From positions 1 through 64,000 of the IMG/VR virus record IMGVR_UViG_3300042559_000447: a stretch of 64,000 nt of DNA; one strand, written 5' to 3'. Both the position numbers and the translations under genes were made by a program. Source of the DNA: a virus. Each line of letters starts with the position of its first letter. Within the stretch, counting starts at the first letter, position 1. This document shows positions 46,400-57,200 of the stretch, one piece after another. The notes below the pieces were generated by a model. The model was not told the DNA's origin. It saw only the letters and a program-made list of their open reading frames with translations, and did no database searches.

Positions 46400-48217
46400 T
46401 TATAATAATGCCGATAATTGGTCTCCGGTACTATCTACAGTAGCAGCATTCTTTAAACGCTTTCCTATAGATCCAGCCGTATTTAATGTACTAGTCTGCA
46501 CGTTCCACACGTCTTGAGGTGAAAGCACAGCCGTTCCAATTGTGTTGTCTACAGGTACACCGAACGCTACAGACGCAGGACTAGGCATCCGCAATGTCCC
46601 TGTCAATGTTCCAGACGCATACACAGTATTAAATCTTACGTTATTTACAGCAGGAGCATCTACAGCATAACCGGGTTGTAACATCCGTGCGGCTGGGGCA
46701 ATTGCACCAGGCTGTACCGCACCATTAGTGGTTTCATCTCTAAACTCAAAGTAAGAAGTATTTGATGGTATTAAGTGCATTCGGACACATTGAAATGGCA
46801 CGAATCCATATTCATTACACACAAACGGCCCCGACAATAAGTTTATAGCAGAGGCGTTAGACGAAACAAAACCTACCGAGTTTCTACCTGCATAAATAGC
46901 ACCTACTTGATTTATGTAAGAGGCGGTGGTACAGTTTATTGCTTGATAATTATTTGTACCGGCAGAGTTTCCTGCATATAAATTACCTGTAATATAAACA
47001 GTTGCAATCCCTGTTATTTGTATTCCCCAATCACTAGCCCCAAGATTTTCACCGCCATATACGTTCCCAGTAATATTTAAATTACCTACGTTAAAAATAA
47101 TTCCGTAACCATTATTATTAAATGAAGAACTTCCATAAACATTTCCGGTAACATTCAATGTGCCTCCTGCACCAAACCAAATACCTGCTACTGGTCCGTT
47201 AGTTATAGACCCCAGCACATTACCAATAACAGTCAAAGTGCAAGACACATCTGTAAATATAGCATTTGAAAATCCACCGTATACTCTTCCTGTTACATTG
47301 ACAACTGCTCCTGCTGTTGTTGTAATATATAAATTTCTACTATTGCCGTTAGTAGCAGCTGGCTCTAAATTACCTGTTATATTTAATGTTCCTCCCGCTG
47401 TTACCTTTATTGTAGATGCCACAGTTGTATTTATTGTAGGTCTAAGTATATTTCCAGTACCACAGTTTATTGTTGCCGTACCATTGCTTGAAAAAGTAAT
47501 TAAGTCAGTAGACGCAGCAGATAATCCTGTTGTTCCTGTAGTAGTTACTGTAATGCCAGAAGGTAATATAAATCCCCCTCCTGCTACTGCATTTTGCATA
47601 TAGGAGGCACTACTAAACATTCTAATTTCACTAATACCGTAGTTACTAATTGAATTATCTCTTGCAGAAGTGAACACAATTCTATATTTAAAATAAGAAG
47701 TAGTGTTGGTTATGGTATAACTTAAGGTAGTAGCTGAATTAAATAGTTGGTTTATTTGCGTATCTAGTATAACCCAATCAGTCCCATTCCATGCTTGAAA
47801 TGTCCAGTTCCTAGGGTTTAAATTACTGTAACCTGCCACACTTACACTGTAAATTGTAATCGTTTTTGCAATTGGAAATTCATAACCAAGCCATACTGTC
47901 CCCCCACTGAGTGATGTCCAGTTGTTTCCGATTCCGCTAGCAGGTGCTGGAGTATCAAAAGCCGCAAAGGGGTTATTACCATACCCCACATCACTAGCAG
48001 TTACAATTCCTGACGGAGTAGTATTGCTAGTCATTGCTGGATTCTCACTCGTATAATTTTGTGCTGTATTTGTTAGTCCCAGAGCGGTTATATTCTGGTC
48101 TATAGTTACCGTAAAACCATTTGTTGCTACAAAGTCATCAGACAAGGGTAATATGCCTGCACTCCACGTTGCTGGGTTAGACCAGTTTCCATTTGCAACT
48201 GCTACTTTTAATCCCAT
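46400..48217 (-). CDS. tail protein with discoidin domain and beta repeats (copy 1)
   Basis: 605 residues. In order: a conserved N-part (MGLKVAVANGNWSNPATWSA), a discoidin/F5-8C-like carbohydrate-binding domain (about residues 60-215: WLGYEFPIAKTITIYSVSVA, WTFQAWNGTDWVILDT), then about 20 repeats of the type NITGNVYGG/NVTGNVYGS, as in beta-helices, and a conserved C-end (DDVWNVQTSTLNTAGSIGKR). Beta-helix plus lectin domain is typical of tail spikes. It is a tandem paralogue of the next gene. Confidence 0.7.
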   Translation of the reverse strand: MGLKVAVANGNWSNPATWSAGILPLSDDFVATNGFTVTIDQNITALGLTNTAQNYTSENPAMTSNTTPSGIVTASDVGYGNNPFAAFDTPAPASGIGNNWTSLSGGTVWLGYEFPIAKTITIYSVSVAGYSNLNPRNWTFQAWNGTDWVILDTQINQLFNSATTLSYTITNTTSYFKYRIVFTSARDNSISNYGISEIRMFSSASYMQNAVAGGGFILPSGITVTTTGTTGLSAASTDLITFSSNGTATINCGTGNILRPTINTTVASTIKVTAGGTLNITGNLEPAATNGNSRNLYITTTAGAVVNVTGRVYGGFSNAIFTDVSCTLTVIGNVLGSITNGPVAGIWFGAGGTLNVTGNVYGSSSFNNNGYGIIFNVGNLNITGNVYGGENLGASDWGIQITGIATVYITGNLYAGNSAGTNNYQAINCTTASYINQVGAIYAGRNSVGFVSSNASAINLLSGPFVCNEYGFVPFQCVRMHLIPSNTSYFEFRDETTNGAVQPGAIAPAARMLQPGYAVDAPAVNNVRFNTVYASGTLTGTLRMPSPASVAFGVPVDNTIGTAVLSPQDVWNVQTSTLNTAGSIGKRLKNAATVDSTGDQLSALL

Positions 48218-48218
48218 A

Positions 48219-49955
48219 TTATATTAGTGCTGCTAGTTGATTCCCTGTTGAATCAACAGTACTTGTATTTTTTAATCTTTCGCCTATACTACCAGAAGTG
48301 TTTAAACCGCTAGTCAAAACATTCCAAACATCATCCGCTGTTATTGCCCCTGTACCTATCGTATTGTCAACGTCTACACCTAATCTTACATTGCTAGCTG
48401 CTGGTACTCTCATCGTTCCTGTAAATGAACCTACGCCATATACTACCCCAAATCTCACGTTAGATACAGATGGTAAGTCTGATACCACTTCTGGAGAACT
48501 CATCCGTATTGCAGGGGCAGGAGCAGCAGGAGGCAATGCTCCGTTGGTAGAACTGTTTCTAAATTCGTAGTAGGAGCCAAGGGTTCTTTGGTAGTTCATC
48601 CGAGTAACGTACAAAGGAAGAATTGCATTTGAGCTAGAAATAAAAGGCCCTGTCAATATATTAATGGCACCAGCTCCTATAGAGAAAAATCCAGATCGTG
48701 CCGGGCCTGCTTGTATTGTCCCAATGACTTTAATATAACTATTTGCGGTTGCATTTATACCTGAATAACTACTGTTTGAAGTTCCACAAACATTACCCAC
48801 AACATTGAGAGTACTATTGTTATTCAAATTAATACCGTGAGATATACTGTCAGTAGTATTAAGCGGAAATACATTTCCCGTCATATTAACGATAGCACTT
48901 ACCGCAGTGATGTTAACAATAGCAGTAAATGTACTACCTCCTGCTACTGGAAAAATATTGCCTGTAATGTTGACAGTTGCATTACCACTTATAGTAACTC
49001 CAATGCCAGAGTTACCCCCATAAATATCTCCAACTATATTACAAGTACTTATATTCGTAATGCTTAAAGCGGTGTTAACTTGAAGACCAAAAATAGTTCC
49101 AGTAAAATTTAATGTCCCTGTTCCTGAAAACAAAACAGTAGGACCTCTTGTTACGCTTGTCGCAATATTTAATATGTTACCATTAAGATTTAGAGTACCC
49201 GAACCGCTATAAATTAATCCAGAGACCCCTGCTGCATTGTTATTTGCAGGAAGTATACTAGCATTAATAGTAGATATTCCTGAACCAGAGTATCTTAAAC
49301 AAGTAGTAGTACCCGTAATCACCCCATTAGTACCAGTACAAGTAACAGTTAATCCATCATTAAGTATAAATCCTCCTCCTGCTACTGCTGGTGATGTACA
49401 TAGGTATTCGTAAAAATTTATCTCCCTTATCCTTCTACTAGTACCACTATTTGTAATATTTAGTCGGTATTTTGCATATGGAGTAGAGTTTCCAATTAAC
49501 GGACTAGTATATGTGCTTGCGTTTGTACCCGAATGTAAAACAATCCAATTTGTACCATCCCATGCGTCAAAAGTCCAAGATGGAATTGTTGTCTCTGAAA
49601 AGAAATAGTATTGGTCAATTGCTATAGGAGCAGCAAACTCGTAAGCTACCCATGCACTATTATCATACCTCCACTCCAAGGAGTTGCCGCCATCAAAAGC
49701 GTGCCAACCGGGGTAACCAGAAACCGACATAGACTCTGTGACTACTCCGATAGGAGTGGTATATCCAGTCATATTTGGAACTGCATCAACTATAGCCTGT
49801 GCGGTATTTGTAAGAGTATCTACATTTATATTTTGATCAATAGTTACAGTAAAGTTATTGGACGCAACAATATCTCCAGAATTAGGTAAAACGCCTCCAT
49901 TCCAAGTAGATGGATTACTCCAGTTACCATTTGCAACAGCTACTCTTAATGCCAT
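48219..49955 (-). CDS. tail protein with discoidin domain and beta repeats (copy 2)
   Basis: 578 residues. Same architecture as its neighbour: MALRVAVANGNWSNPSTWNG, a discoidin-like domain (AWVAYEFAAPIAIDQYYFFS, WTFDAWDGTNWIVLHSGT), repeats NMTGNVFPL, NITGNIFPV, NVVGNVCGT, and the shared C-end (DDVWNVLTSGLNTSGSIGER). The duplicated pair may let the virion carry two receptor specificities. N- and C-ends are most conserved; the lectin part differs most. Confidence 0.7.
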   Translation of the reverse strand: MALRVAVANGNWSNPSTWNGGVLPNSGDIVASNNFTVTIDQNINVDTLTNTAQAIVDAVPNMTGYTTPIGVVTESMSVSGYPGWHAFDGGNSLEWRYDNSAWVAYEFAAPIAIDQYYFFSETTIPSWTFDAWDGTNWIVLHSGTNASTYTSPLIGNSTPYAKYRLNITNSGTSRRIREINFYEYLCTSPAVAGGGFILNDGLTVTCTGTNGVITGTTTCLRYSGSGISTINASILPANNNAAGVSGLIYSGSGTLNLNGNILNIATSVTRGPTVLFSGTGTLNFTGTIFGLQVNTALSITNISTCNIVGDIYGGNSGIGVTISGNATVNITGNIFPVAGGSTFTAIVNITAVSAIVNMTGNVFPLNTTDSISHGINLNNNSTLNVVGNVCGTSNSSYSGINATANSYIKVIGTIQAGPARSGFFSIGAGAINILTGPFISSSNAILPLYVTRMNYQRTLGSYYEFRNSSTNGALPPAAPAPAIRMSSPEVVSDLPSVSNVRFGVVYGVGSFTGTMRVPAASNVRLGVDVDNTIGTGAITADDVWNVLTSGLNTSGSIGERLKNTSTVDSTGNQLAALI

Positions 49956-49957
49956 GA

Positions 49958-50248
49958 TTAAAGACCTTTATCAGTTATAAATTCTTGTAGTATATTCATA
50001 ATCCCTGTCACCGCTTTCTCGAATGCAGGGTCGCTCTCTGCTACCTCGAATACGTCTAGTATGGACACAGCCTTAGCGTAGTCAGGTTGAGCCTCTATTC
50101 CTCCCAGCTCCAAGTCTCTATATGGAGTTAATCTCAACGCAACAGACGCTCCCCTTGGAGGATCGTATGGGCTGATAGAAAGGTTTACCAAAAAGTAAGG
50201 GTACTCTACCCCGTCTACTATTGTTGGATTTGAACTTATTAATGGCAT
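49958..50248 (-). CDS. small virion or tail-assembly protein
   Basis: 96 residues, acidic, alpha/beta: PLISSNPTIVDGVEYPYFLV then PRGASVALRLTPYRDLELGG. It is 2-3 bp from both neighbours in the tail operon. Short proteins with this pattern accompany tail-fibre genes. No function established. Confidence 0.55.
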   Translation of the reverse strand: MPLISSNPTIVDGVEYPYFLVNLSISPYDPPRGASVALRLTPYRDLELGGIEAQPDYAKAVSILDVFEVAESDPAFEKAVTGIMNILQEFITDKGL

Positions 50249-50250
50249 AA

Positions 50251-50652
50251 TTATGTGTATATATGTGTGTATCTTCCGGTCCAGTTTACGTTATTTGCTG
50301 TTGTAACAGTTGTTGTTCCGTCATCTAGTATCTGTATTCTTGTTACAAGCCATACATTTGATGATTCTGAGGCCCCAGCATCTGCCTTACCACAATAAGA
50401 GTAAGGAGACACAAAATCTTGTCTCAATTCCTTTTCTAGAGCAGGAGGTGGTCCACCATATGTCAACTCACCAGTTGCTGGATTATAGTAAACCAAACTT
50501 CCGGTTGTGCCAGATGGTAGATTTGTACTAGTCTCGTCAGTAACGGCCAAAGATCCACCGACAGTCATCTGACCAGCAACATCCATCTCACCGCCAACGT
50601 TTACCTGACCTTCGACTTCTAGCTGTCCATATAGTTTATGTCTCTGTCCCAT
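50251..50652 (-). CDS. tail/baseplate-type protein
   Basis: 133 residues: repeats GQLEVEGQVNVGGEMDVAGQ near the start, then a beta region (TGSLVYYNPATGELTYGGPP). Such VxGxVxVGG tandem turns occur in baseplate or fibre adaptors. It contains one copy of the dispersed motif, coded as GASES. Confidence 0.55.
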   Translation of the reverse strand: MGQRHKLYGQLEVEGQVNVGGEMDVAGQMTVGGSLAVTDETSTNLPSGTTGSLVYYNPATGELTYGGPPPALEKELRQDFVSPYSYCGKADAGASESSNVWLVTRIQILDDGTTTVTTANNVNWTGRYTHIYT

Positions 50653-51974
50653 TAGTATGTAGCCTCCACTATTTCTAGTTTAGATATTGCATTTATCTGT
50701 ACTGATCCTGCTCCTGCAAAGGTAGGGAATTGGAATTGTAAGTTCAAGTTCTGAGACCCCCCGACAGAATAGTTCATCAATGCTGTGGTCATAGACGCAT
50801 CAAATCCAGCCTCAGAAGACACGATAGCAACCAAAGTGGATATTCCACCTATTCTCTTAAACACAAGCCTTGTGGTCTCAGAATAAGTATCCCCAATTGA
50901 CATCCCAGGAGCATCACCAATAACATTTATTACCGTAGCAATAGTATCAATGGTTACATTCCAAGTGGCGTTGGGAACTGATGGTTCTATCAGCCCAGTA
51001 ACTCCTGTACCATCTAAACTCAAATCCATAAATGTTCCACTCGGTTGTAACATGGTTCTATAAGCAACCAAGGTCTTTGTGTAAAGGACGCTACCCCCGT
51101 CCCCATTCTCCCATACACCAAGAGACTGATTATACTTTAATACCTGTCCGTCCGTTGGAGAACTTATTAATACGTTGTGTAACTCGTCTAGCTCATAACC
51201 GTTATCTACCTTTACGAATATCTTACCTTGATTGGCATGAGCGTAAACAACATATCCAACAATAAGGGTATGCTGTGGGGCTTGTGGCTTTACTTTAGTA
51301 AGAGCACCTGGGGTTGTTGGACTTAAATAAAGAACATCTCCGTCCACCCAAGTCTCACCCTGAAGAGAACCTGTAGTGTTTATCTTGTTTACGTTTCCAA
51401 AGACGGTTATAAAACCTTCTTGGTTATTATCTATGTTTTCAGTAACAATCCCTAATGTAGTTGCTGAGTCTGGATCATTGTCACCCTGTGCTAAAACAAC
51501 AGCAAGTCTTTGACCCTGAGCCCCACCCTCTGAGGCAAGCCTGACCCTAACTACTTTGTACTGAGACTCTAATAAATTAGCACCTGTTTTATTTACAACA
51601 CGAACTACAGTTTCTTGACCTACCTGTAATGTAACATTGCCTCCCTTTAATCTCAAGTCAGCAGTTCCGTCTACATCATTCCAAGCAAACATACCGGTCT
51701 GAAGTGCAGGGGTTGCTGCCGTGTCTAACTGAACATAGTCGGTAGTAATTCCACCCGTATCAATAGCATTAGTTGTGGTCGAACCTAAGTCAGTTACGTC
51801 TTGTAGGTCCTGAGTCCCACCCCCACCGCCTATTACAATGGTTTCTAACTCAGCAACAATTCGTCTGAGTCTATTCTCTTCGTCTTTGTATTTTTGGTCA
51901 CGAGTCTGCTTGTATAATCTTAAAAGATCATTAGCCTGTTTTAGTATCTCTTGTCTCGTAACATCAAACGCCAT
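50652..51974 (-). CDS. large tail protein (structural)
   Basis: 440 residues, starting with a coiled coil (LKQANDLLRLYKQTRDQKYK), a Gly-rich linker (VIGGGGGTQDLQ), then a beta-rich body. Segments such as WVDGDVLYLSPTTPGALTKV and QHTLIVGYVVYAHANQGKIF are shared by structural proteins of many tailed phages. Trimeric fibre is likely. One copy of the dispersed motif codes for GGSQN near the C-terminus. Confidence 0.65.
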   Translation of the reverse strand: MAFDVTRQEILKQANDLLRLYKQTRDQKYKDEENRLRRIVAELETIVIGGGGGTQDLQDVTDLGSTTTNAIDTGGITTDYVQLDTAATPALQTGMFAWNDVDGTADLRLKGGNVTLQVGQETVVRVVNKTGANLLESQYKVVRVRLASEGGAQGQRLAVVLAQGDNDPDSATTLGIVTENIDNNQEGFITVFGNVNKINTTGSLQGETWVDGDVLYLSPTTPGALTKVKPQAPQHTLIVGYVVYAHANQGKIFVKVDNGYELDELHNVLISSPTDGQVLKYNQSLGVWENGDGGSVLYTKTLVAYRTMLQPSGTFMDLSLDGTGVTGLIEPSVPNATWNVTIDTIATVINVIGDAPGMSIGDTYSETTRLVFKRIGGISTLVAIVSSEAGFDASMTTALMNYSVGGSQNLNLQFQFPTFAGAGSVQINAISKLEIVEATY

Positions 51975-52624
51975 TATAAAGTTTTAAGCATTTCAATCAA
52001 TTCGGGCTGAGGAAACACATCGCTCTTATCGTAGCGGACACTAACGTGGGAGTAAACTCCGGGTTCACCACGTAACGCCTTAGGATATACGTCCCAAATC
52101 TTTTCGTCATACGTAAGAGGAATATTTAACTTCTGACCCCAGAATAATAATAATTTGCGAGTACTCTCGATTTGTTCTTTTGTATACTTGTGCCAAAATC
52201 TGCTACCTCTGAACTCAAATGGTAAAACGCAAACATCGTCTGGTTCTATTATCTGTCCGTAAATAGTTTTATAATTCAAACCAAATGGAACAACAGGACC
52301 GTAAGAACATAACTCTATACCTATGGATATTTTGTCCAAAGAAACATAAGGTAAACCGTGCTTCTCAAATACGCCTTCTTTTAAGCCTAAATGAAATGCC
52401 CAATACTTAGATGAGAACGCTTGAACAATCTTACCATCACGGGATATGCACACCGCTGTTCCGATTTTAATCTTATCGTTTTTCCAAATATCAATAGTCT
52501 TCTCACCGCTTGGGCCTCCGACTGTATGATGCAAGTAAATCTGTTTCTTAACAGTCTCCTGCTTCACGTACTGATCGTCTGGAAGCGGATGCATTACGAT
52601 ATTTAATTCTTCAAACTTTATCAT
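51974..52624 (-). CDS. N-acetylmuramoyl-L-alanine amidase (endolysin)
   Basis: 216 residues of the Amidase_2 family. Zinc ligand region YLHHTVGGPSGEKT near 30, KYWAFHLGLKEG near 72 and SHVSVRYDKSDVFPQPEL near the end give the two His and the Asp/Glu framework. It cuts the amide bond between sugar and peptide in peptidoglycan. No signal peptide, so it needs a holin. Its start overlaps the next tail gene by 4 bp, and it lies in the tail operon. Confidence 0.85.
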   Translation of the reverse strand: MIKFEELNIVMHPLPDDQYVKQETVKKQIYLHHTVGGPSGEKTIDIWKNDKIKIGTAVCISRDGKIVQAFSSKYWAFHLGLKEGVFEKHGLPYVSLDKISIGIELCSYGPVVPFGLNYKTIYGQIIEPDDVCVLPFEFRGSRFWHKYTKEQIESTRKLLLFWGQKLNIPLTYDEKIWDVYPKALRGEPGVYSHVSVRYDKSDVFPQPELIEMLKTL

Positions 52625-53328
52625 AATACGTCTCCTGATACCATAAATGTATTTGCATCAATGCACACAATCTCAACTCTTCTACCACCAGTTATTCTTC
52701 CGGGAAGAGATACGTTACCTGTTGTGTTAGGTCCTAAAATCAAACCTGCTGCGCTGCTAATCAAAACATCTCCTACCGATCTTGTACAAATGGTAAAGAA
52801 AGCACCAGGGCTTATTGTGGGTTCTAATGTAAATATTGCTGTTCCTGTAGTATGACTAGTTACAAATACCACACGACTTTGCAAGTCTGTAAGAGATACG
52901 CCTGTACCAGTTAGAACAGGAGTTACTACTCTTCTATTTCTTGCTACAATTGAAGGGATACGATTGTTGTCTATCTCTCCACTTGCTATGTTACTAGCGT
53001 TTAGGTTAGTGATCTGAGACCCATCGTTAGATGGATACTTACCTGTGTTATCTAGTTTAACTAGTTGATTAGTGCCGTTGAAAGTATTTCCTTGAAGAGT
53101 TACACTTGCGCTCAAACGAGAGTTTGATAACGTACCACTTGTAATGTCACCAGCATCAATTGGACCACCTCCACCGAATAAAACGAGTAAATCGGCATGG
53201 CTTATCTTTTTAGTCTTACCTTGAATTCCTTCTGTGTTATCAGAAGAATCAAGAATTATATAGTAGTCATCATTTGCTACTACACTTATTGAGTCTAACT
53301 CGCTTATTCTTTTTGGTTCAAATGCCAT
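52621..53328 (-). CDS. tail fibre-like structural protein
   Basis: 235 residues from the ATG overlapping the upstream stop (TAATG), which reads MAFEPKRISELDSISVVA; a longer start would run 40 bp into the neighbour. A PKRISELxx opening followed by a Gly-linked beta region and repeated NNRIPSIVARN elements is typical of tail-fibre proteins. One copy of the dispersed motif codes for DGSQI. Confidence 0.65.
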   Translation of the reverse strand: MAFEPKRISELDSISVVANDDYYIILDSSDNTEGIQGKTKKISHADLLVLFGGGGPIDAGDITSGTLSNSRLSASVTLQGNTFNGTNQLVKLDNTGKYPSNDGSQITNLNASNIASGEIDNNRIPSIVARNRRVVTPVLTGTGVSLTDLQSRVVFVTSHTTGTAIFTLEPTISPGAFFTICTRSVGDVLISSAAGLILGPNTTGNVSLPGRITGGRRVEIVCIDANTFMVSGDVL

Positions 53329-53714
53329 TATAATATAATTTGATATCCGTTTTCTTGTAACAACCAAGTTCCGTTCTGTAGAAGAATGAATCCTCCAAGA
53401 TCTGCCTTAGCCGCAAGTTCCTCGCCCTTCTCTGTTAAAAGAAAAGCATCTATTTCTGCCTGACTAACTGAGCAGCTAGCACAATTCTTACTCCATCTAT
53501 TGGCCACAGAGATTACCTTGTCCACACTCTCATCATAGCAGTCTATGTTTTCTAAACACCAAAGTAAGAACAAACCTTTCTTTTGGCTTTTTTCAATTTC
53601 ACAACAAGGCTTGTCATACTTCTTAGCAGTCGAAATTTTCTGCTCGGCTTCCACCAAAGCATTACGAACAACCAAGTAAGTTCCAATATAGCTATATAGA
53701 GTAGCAAAAATCAT
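53328..53714 (-). CDS. hypothetical tail-associated protein
   Basis: 128 residues with a hydrophobic N-terminus (MIFATLYSYIGTYLVVRNAL), a cysteine pair (CCEIEKSQ) and a beta-type C-end (GFILLQNGTWLLQENGYQI). Overlaps both neighbours. Function unknown. Confidence 0.55.
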   Translation of the reverse strand: MIFATLYSYIGTYLVVRNALVEAEQKISTAKKYDKPCCEIEKSQKKGLFLLWCLENIDCYDESVDKVISVANRWSKNCASCSVSQAEIDAFLLTEKGEELAAKADLGGFILLQNGTWLLQENGYQIIL

Positions 53715-54259
53715 TAGCAGTTACAATTGTAGGAATAGGGTGAACAATCTGTGAGCATATCACTAATCTCCTCATACAACTCTTGCGCTAGTATATACTC
53801 TTCGCATAGGAACGCCTGAACCATTTTATCGTACATTGTCTTAATCTCCTCGAAGTTGTTTGTATCCATATCTCCGAGAGCTAAGGCTCCAATTTGGCAC
53901 TTCAAGTCGTTATCACGCAATGCATACTTTGTTACTGTATAGGCTACTGAGCTTATTGTGTAAGTTACTACGTATCTCCATACTCCGTCTTGTACTGTTA
54001 CACCAGAGGTTAAGTTATACGCTCTGTCTACAGTTGTGAAGAATGATGTTGACAATAAGTTTAAAGCCGTTATGTTTGGAGTTGCGCTTCCTGGATAAAA
54101 GATATTTAAAGTTATTGCTGTTACCGGAGGGTTGGTGTAGGCAGGGTTCGGAGACCCCCACCCACCTACGTTAGTTACCGCATTATAGTTGCCAGTATCC
54201 TCAGTGATAATGATGCTATCTTTATTGTTGAGGATACCTATTTTCAAATCGAGTGCCAT
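53714..54259 (-). CDS. tail structural protein
   Basis: 181 residues, beta-rich N-half (LKIGILNNKDSIIITEDTGN, NPPVTAITLNIFYPGSATP), then a helical, cysteine-containing C-end (MLTDCSPYSYNCNC). The pattern is seen in phage tail-tube and stalk proteins. A TATATTTG promoter precedes it, so it starts the tail operon. Confidence 0.6.
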   Translation of the reverse strand: MALDLKIGILNNKDSIIITEDTGNYNAVTNVGGWGSPNPAYTNPPVTAITLNIFYPGSATPNITALNLLSTSFFTTVDRAYNLTSGVTVQDGVWRYVVTYTISSVAYTVTKYALRDNDLKCQIGALALGDMDTNNFEEIKTMYDKMVQAFLCEEYILAQELYEEISDMLTDCSPYSYNCNC

Positions 54260-54263
54260 AGTA

Positions 54264-54294
54264 CAAATATAATCAATTTTGTTTCAAATACCAA
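54264..54294 (-). promoter_or_regulatory. promoter of the tail operon
   Basis: Minus-strand TATATTTG (54271-54264) with TTG (54294-54292) 20 nt upstream, an ideal match. It lies between the giant gene and the tail genes, four bases before the ATG region. Confidence 0.75.
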
Positions 54295-54295
54295 C

Positions 54296-57200
54296 CTAGT
54301 CAACAATCTCGTCTGTGATAGTAGTTCCGAATTCGTCTTCCGGCATTTGTTGTTGACCTTGTTGTTCTGGTTGCTCAGATAACAATTCAGATTTAACAAT
54401 TTCCTTCAATTGAGAGATAGCGTCTTTATCTTCATAAAACTCTCCAATTAAATCCCCTAAAACATTTTCCTTCTTGATTTTATCAATCACCGCTTTTTCT
54501 TCGGGGGTCAATTCAGAAAGTCTCTTATTTACAATTACCGGACCAAGTGTTTCCTTTATTACATTGTCAACAGAAGAGTATATCTTTCCGAGCATTTTAC
54601 CAGCAATCACATAACCAAGGAGTTGATTTTTATCTCCATAAGTTATCCTAGATCCGTCTTCATTTCTGTTTTCTGGGCCGTTTAAATCCAATAGTTGTTT
54701 GAAGATATCGCTATCTGACTCAAATATAGAACCTATGATTTCATTTCTCAAAAAGTTTCTTTTATTTCTAAACTCATCCATCTCCTCCTTGTTTAAAGAA
54801 ACTCGGAACAATTCAGTTTCAATTGACTTTGGTACGTCTGGAGGAATAACTTCTTTTACGTTACCGTATGCGAAAGTCAAGTAGATTACATCTTTCCAAT
54901 CTAAATCTTTTTTAGAATTGTTTATCTTCTCATAGATTTGTTTTGTGTAATCGAAAGCCCCACCGTCTTTTGAAATACCTCTATAGTCTCTTCTTGGAAC
55001 GTCTACGCCCATTAGTTCAAAAACAGAATCTAATGTTTTAGGAGTCTGTCTTCTCGGCATTCCTGTGATGTCGTACTGATAAAGATAATTGTTATCAAAA
55101 TAGAAAGGAACCTTTTCCTTTAAACGATTGCTCAGAGTGTTTACAGTAAGTTCTCCAAATCCCATGCTTGCTTTTTCATCTGGTGTAGCCTTGTAGCTAG
55201 ATTCAAACTCTCTGTTGAACTTAGTAAAAGTATTCAAGTGATTTGGGGCAAAAGCAGTAACCACAGTATTAAAATACCCTGCTGCAAAATCAGAAAATGC
55301 ATTTATGTTTCCACTCTTTGTGATTTCAGTTATTGCTGTAAACGCATCCCCTAAGTTTTTAACCATTGTTTGGTCTAAAAGATAAGGGAAAATTAAAGCA
55401 CTACCCATCATCGAAACAGAACCCTCTCCAACTTCTGTATTTATTTTAGATAGATTTATTTTTTCTTCAGATCTGTTTTTTGTTTCAACCTCTGTTTTCT
55501 TCATTGAAAGAATTGCACCAAATACACCAAAGGTTCTCAAGTCAAAAGTCTGATCCCCTTTAATCCAGTCCTTAGATTTATTTTTCTTGCCCCAGTTTCT
55601 CATCAACAATGAAACGTTTATTTGATCAGCCGGCATGAAGTCTTTCTTCCATTGTCTTTCTTTTTCGTCAACCCCTGCGGCAGGAGAAGCCGATCCAGAG
55701 ACAGCGAGATTTTCAATAATTAAAGTAGCAGCATACTGAAGACCTATTGAAATTAGCATTCTAGACATTGCCATATCAGAATCTCTTAGAGCCTTTCTTC
55801 TATCTTCAATTAGTTTTTTCTTTGTGCTTGGATTTCTAGTTTTTTCTATTTCATCCTTAAGTTCTGATGCTTTTCTCATATGATAAATACTAGCAACAAA
55901 AGAAACGGTAGGAGATGCAAATTGAACAAATTCTTCAGCAACGTTTGTTGGAATCTTCTGATAAGGAACAAGAGTTGTAACAGCTGATTTTCCAAGATCT
56001 TCACTTCCGTATGTTTTCTTAACTCCACCAAAGAATTTTTGAATTACGTTCTTATACAATAGACCATCGTTGGCGTAAATCAATCGCATTGCCTCGTCCA
56101 TTGCTGGTTGATTACTATAGTCAGAGTTTAATTTGATAAATATTTCCATTTCTGACATTCCATTTAAGGATGGTTTTTTTTCTTCGCTTAGACCCAATAC
56201 TTTTCCTTGTTCATACAACGCACCAAAGTATGCAGTAGTTCTAAAGAAAGCATCTGGCCCACCCAAAAGTCTAAAGTTTGCTTCAGCAACCGCCCCGAAA
56301 GTTCCTTCCATTGCTCTTAAAATTTTGTCCTTTGTTGGTATCTTTCCAGCTTTGTTTAGTGGATAGTTGTATTTGGTAGCCATTTCCTCTTCGCTCATAT
56401 TACTAAGAGCATAGTCATACAACATACCAAAGGTATCTCTGAATGCCCTGAAACCATTAAATCCTCTTGAGATTTGTAATCCGTTTGCATCCTCAACAAC
56501 AGAACCTTGACTTATTGCTTTCCAACCTTCCTTGAACGCCTGTTTGTATTTACTAGTAATAGATCCATAATAACCGGCTCCTCTGTAGGTAACTCTCTCA
56601 GATTGTTTACCCCTAAGAGCATTAACTTGGTTTCTTGTGATACCAACTCCCGTTGCCACAATGTTCAAAGGCAAGTTGATTAATGTCTTAATCGCACTCG
56701 ATGTTAAGTTGATAACTTGAGAACCAAGAGTCAAGAGGTTACCTCTAACCAAAGTATCATAAAGATCTGTGAAAGAAGAATTTCTAGCATATGGTTTCAA
56801 TGCTTTGTAGAAAGCAATTCTAGCAGCATCATAGTTTTGTTGAGCAACAAAAGCATACTCCAAGTTTGTCATGTTTGGATTGTTTCTGTTCATCTGTGTT
56901 GGATACAATGTTGCTTCTGACTTGGCCTGCTCATACTCTGCTTTCTTTTTGTCCATATCTACAGCCAATATCTTTAATTCTTTTTCTTTAGCTGTTGGAA
57001 TCTTTCTATCTGCCTTGTTGTATTTTTTAATTGCCTCGTACAACTTATACTGACCTTGTTGCTGAGACAATAATTTCATTCTTTGTAAGACACGACCAGC
57101 ATTTGTTCCTGTTTGAACCGCTTGAGCAAATAAAGAAGTTACATCTGTTCCAGCATTCAGACCCTCTTGTATCTTTTGGATAAGGGCAACTAGAGCAACG

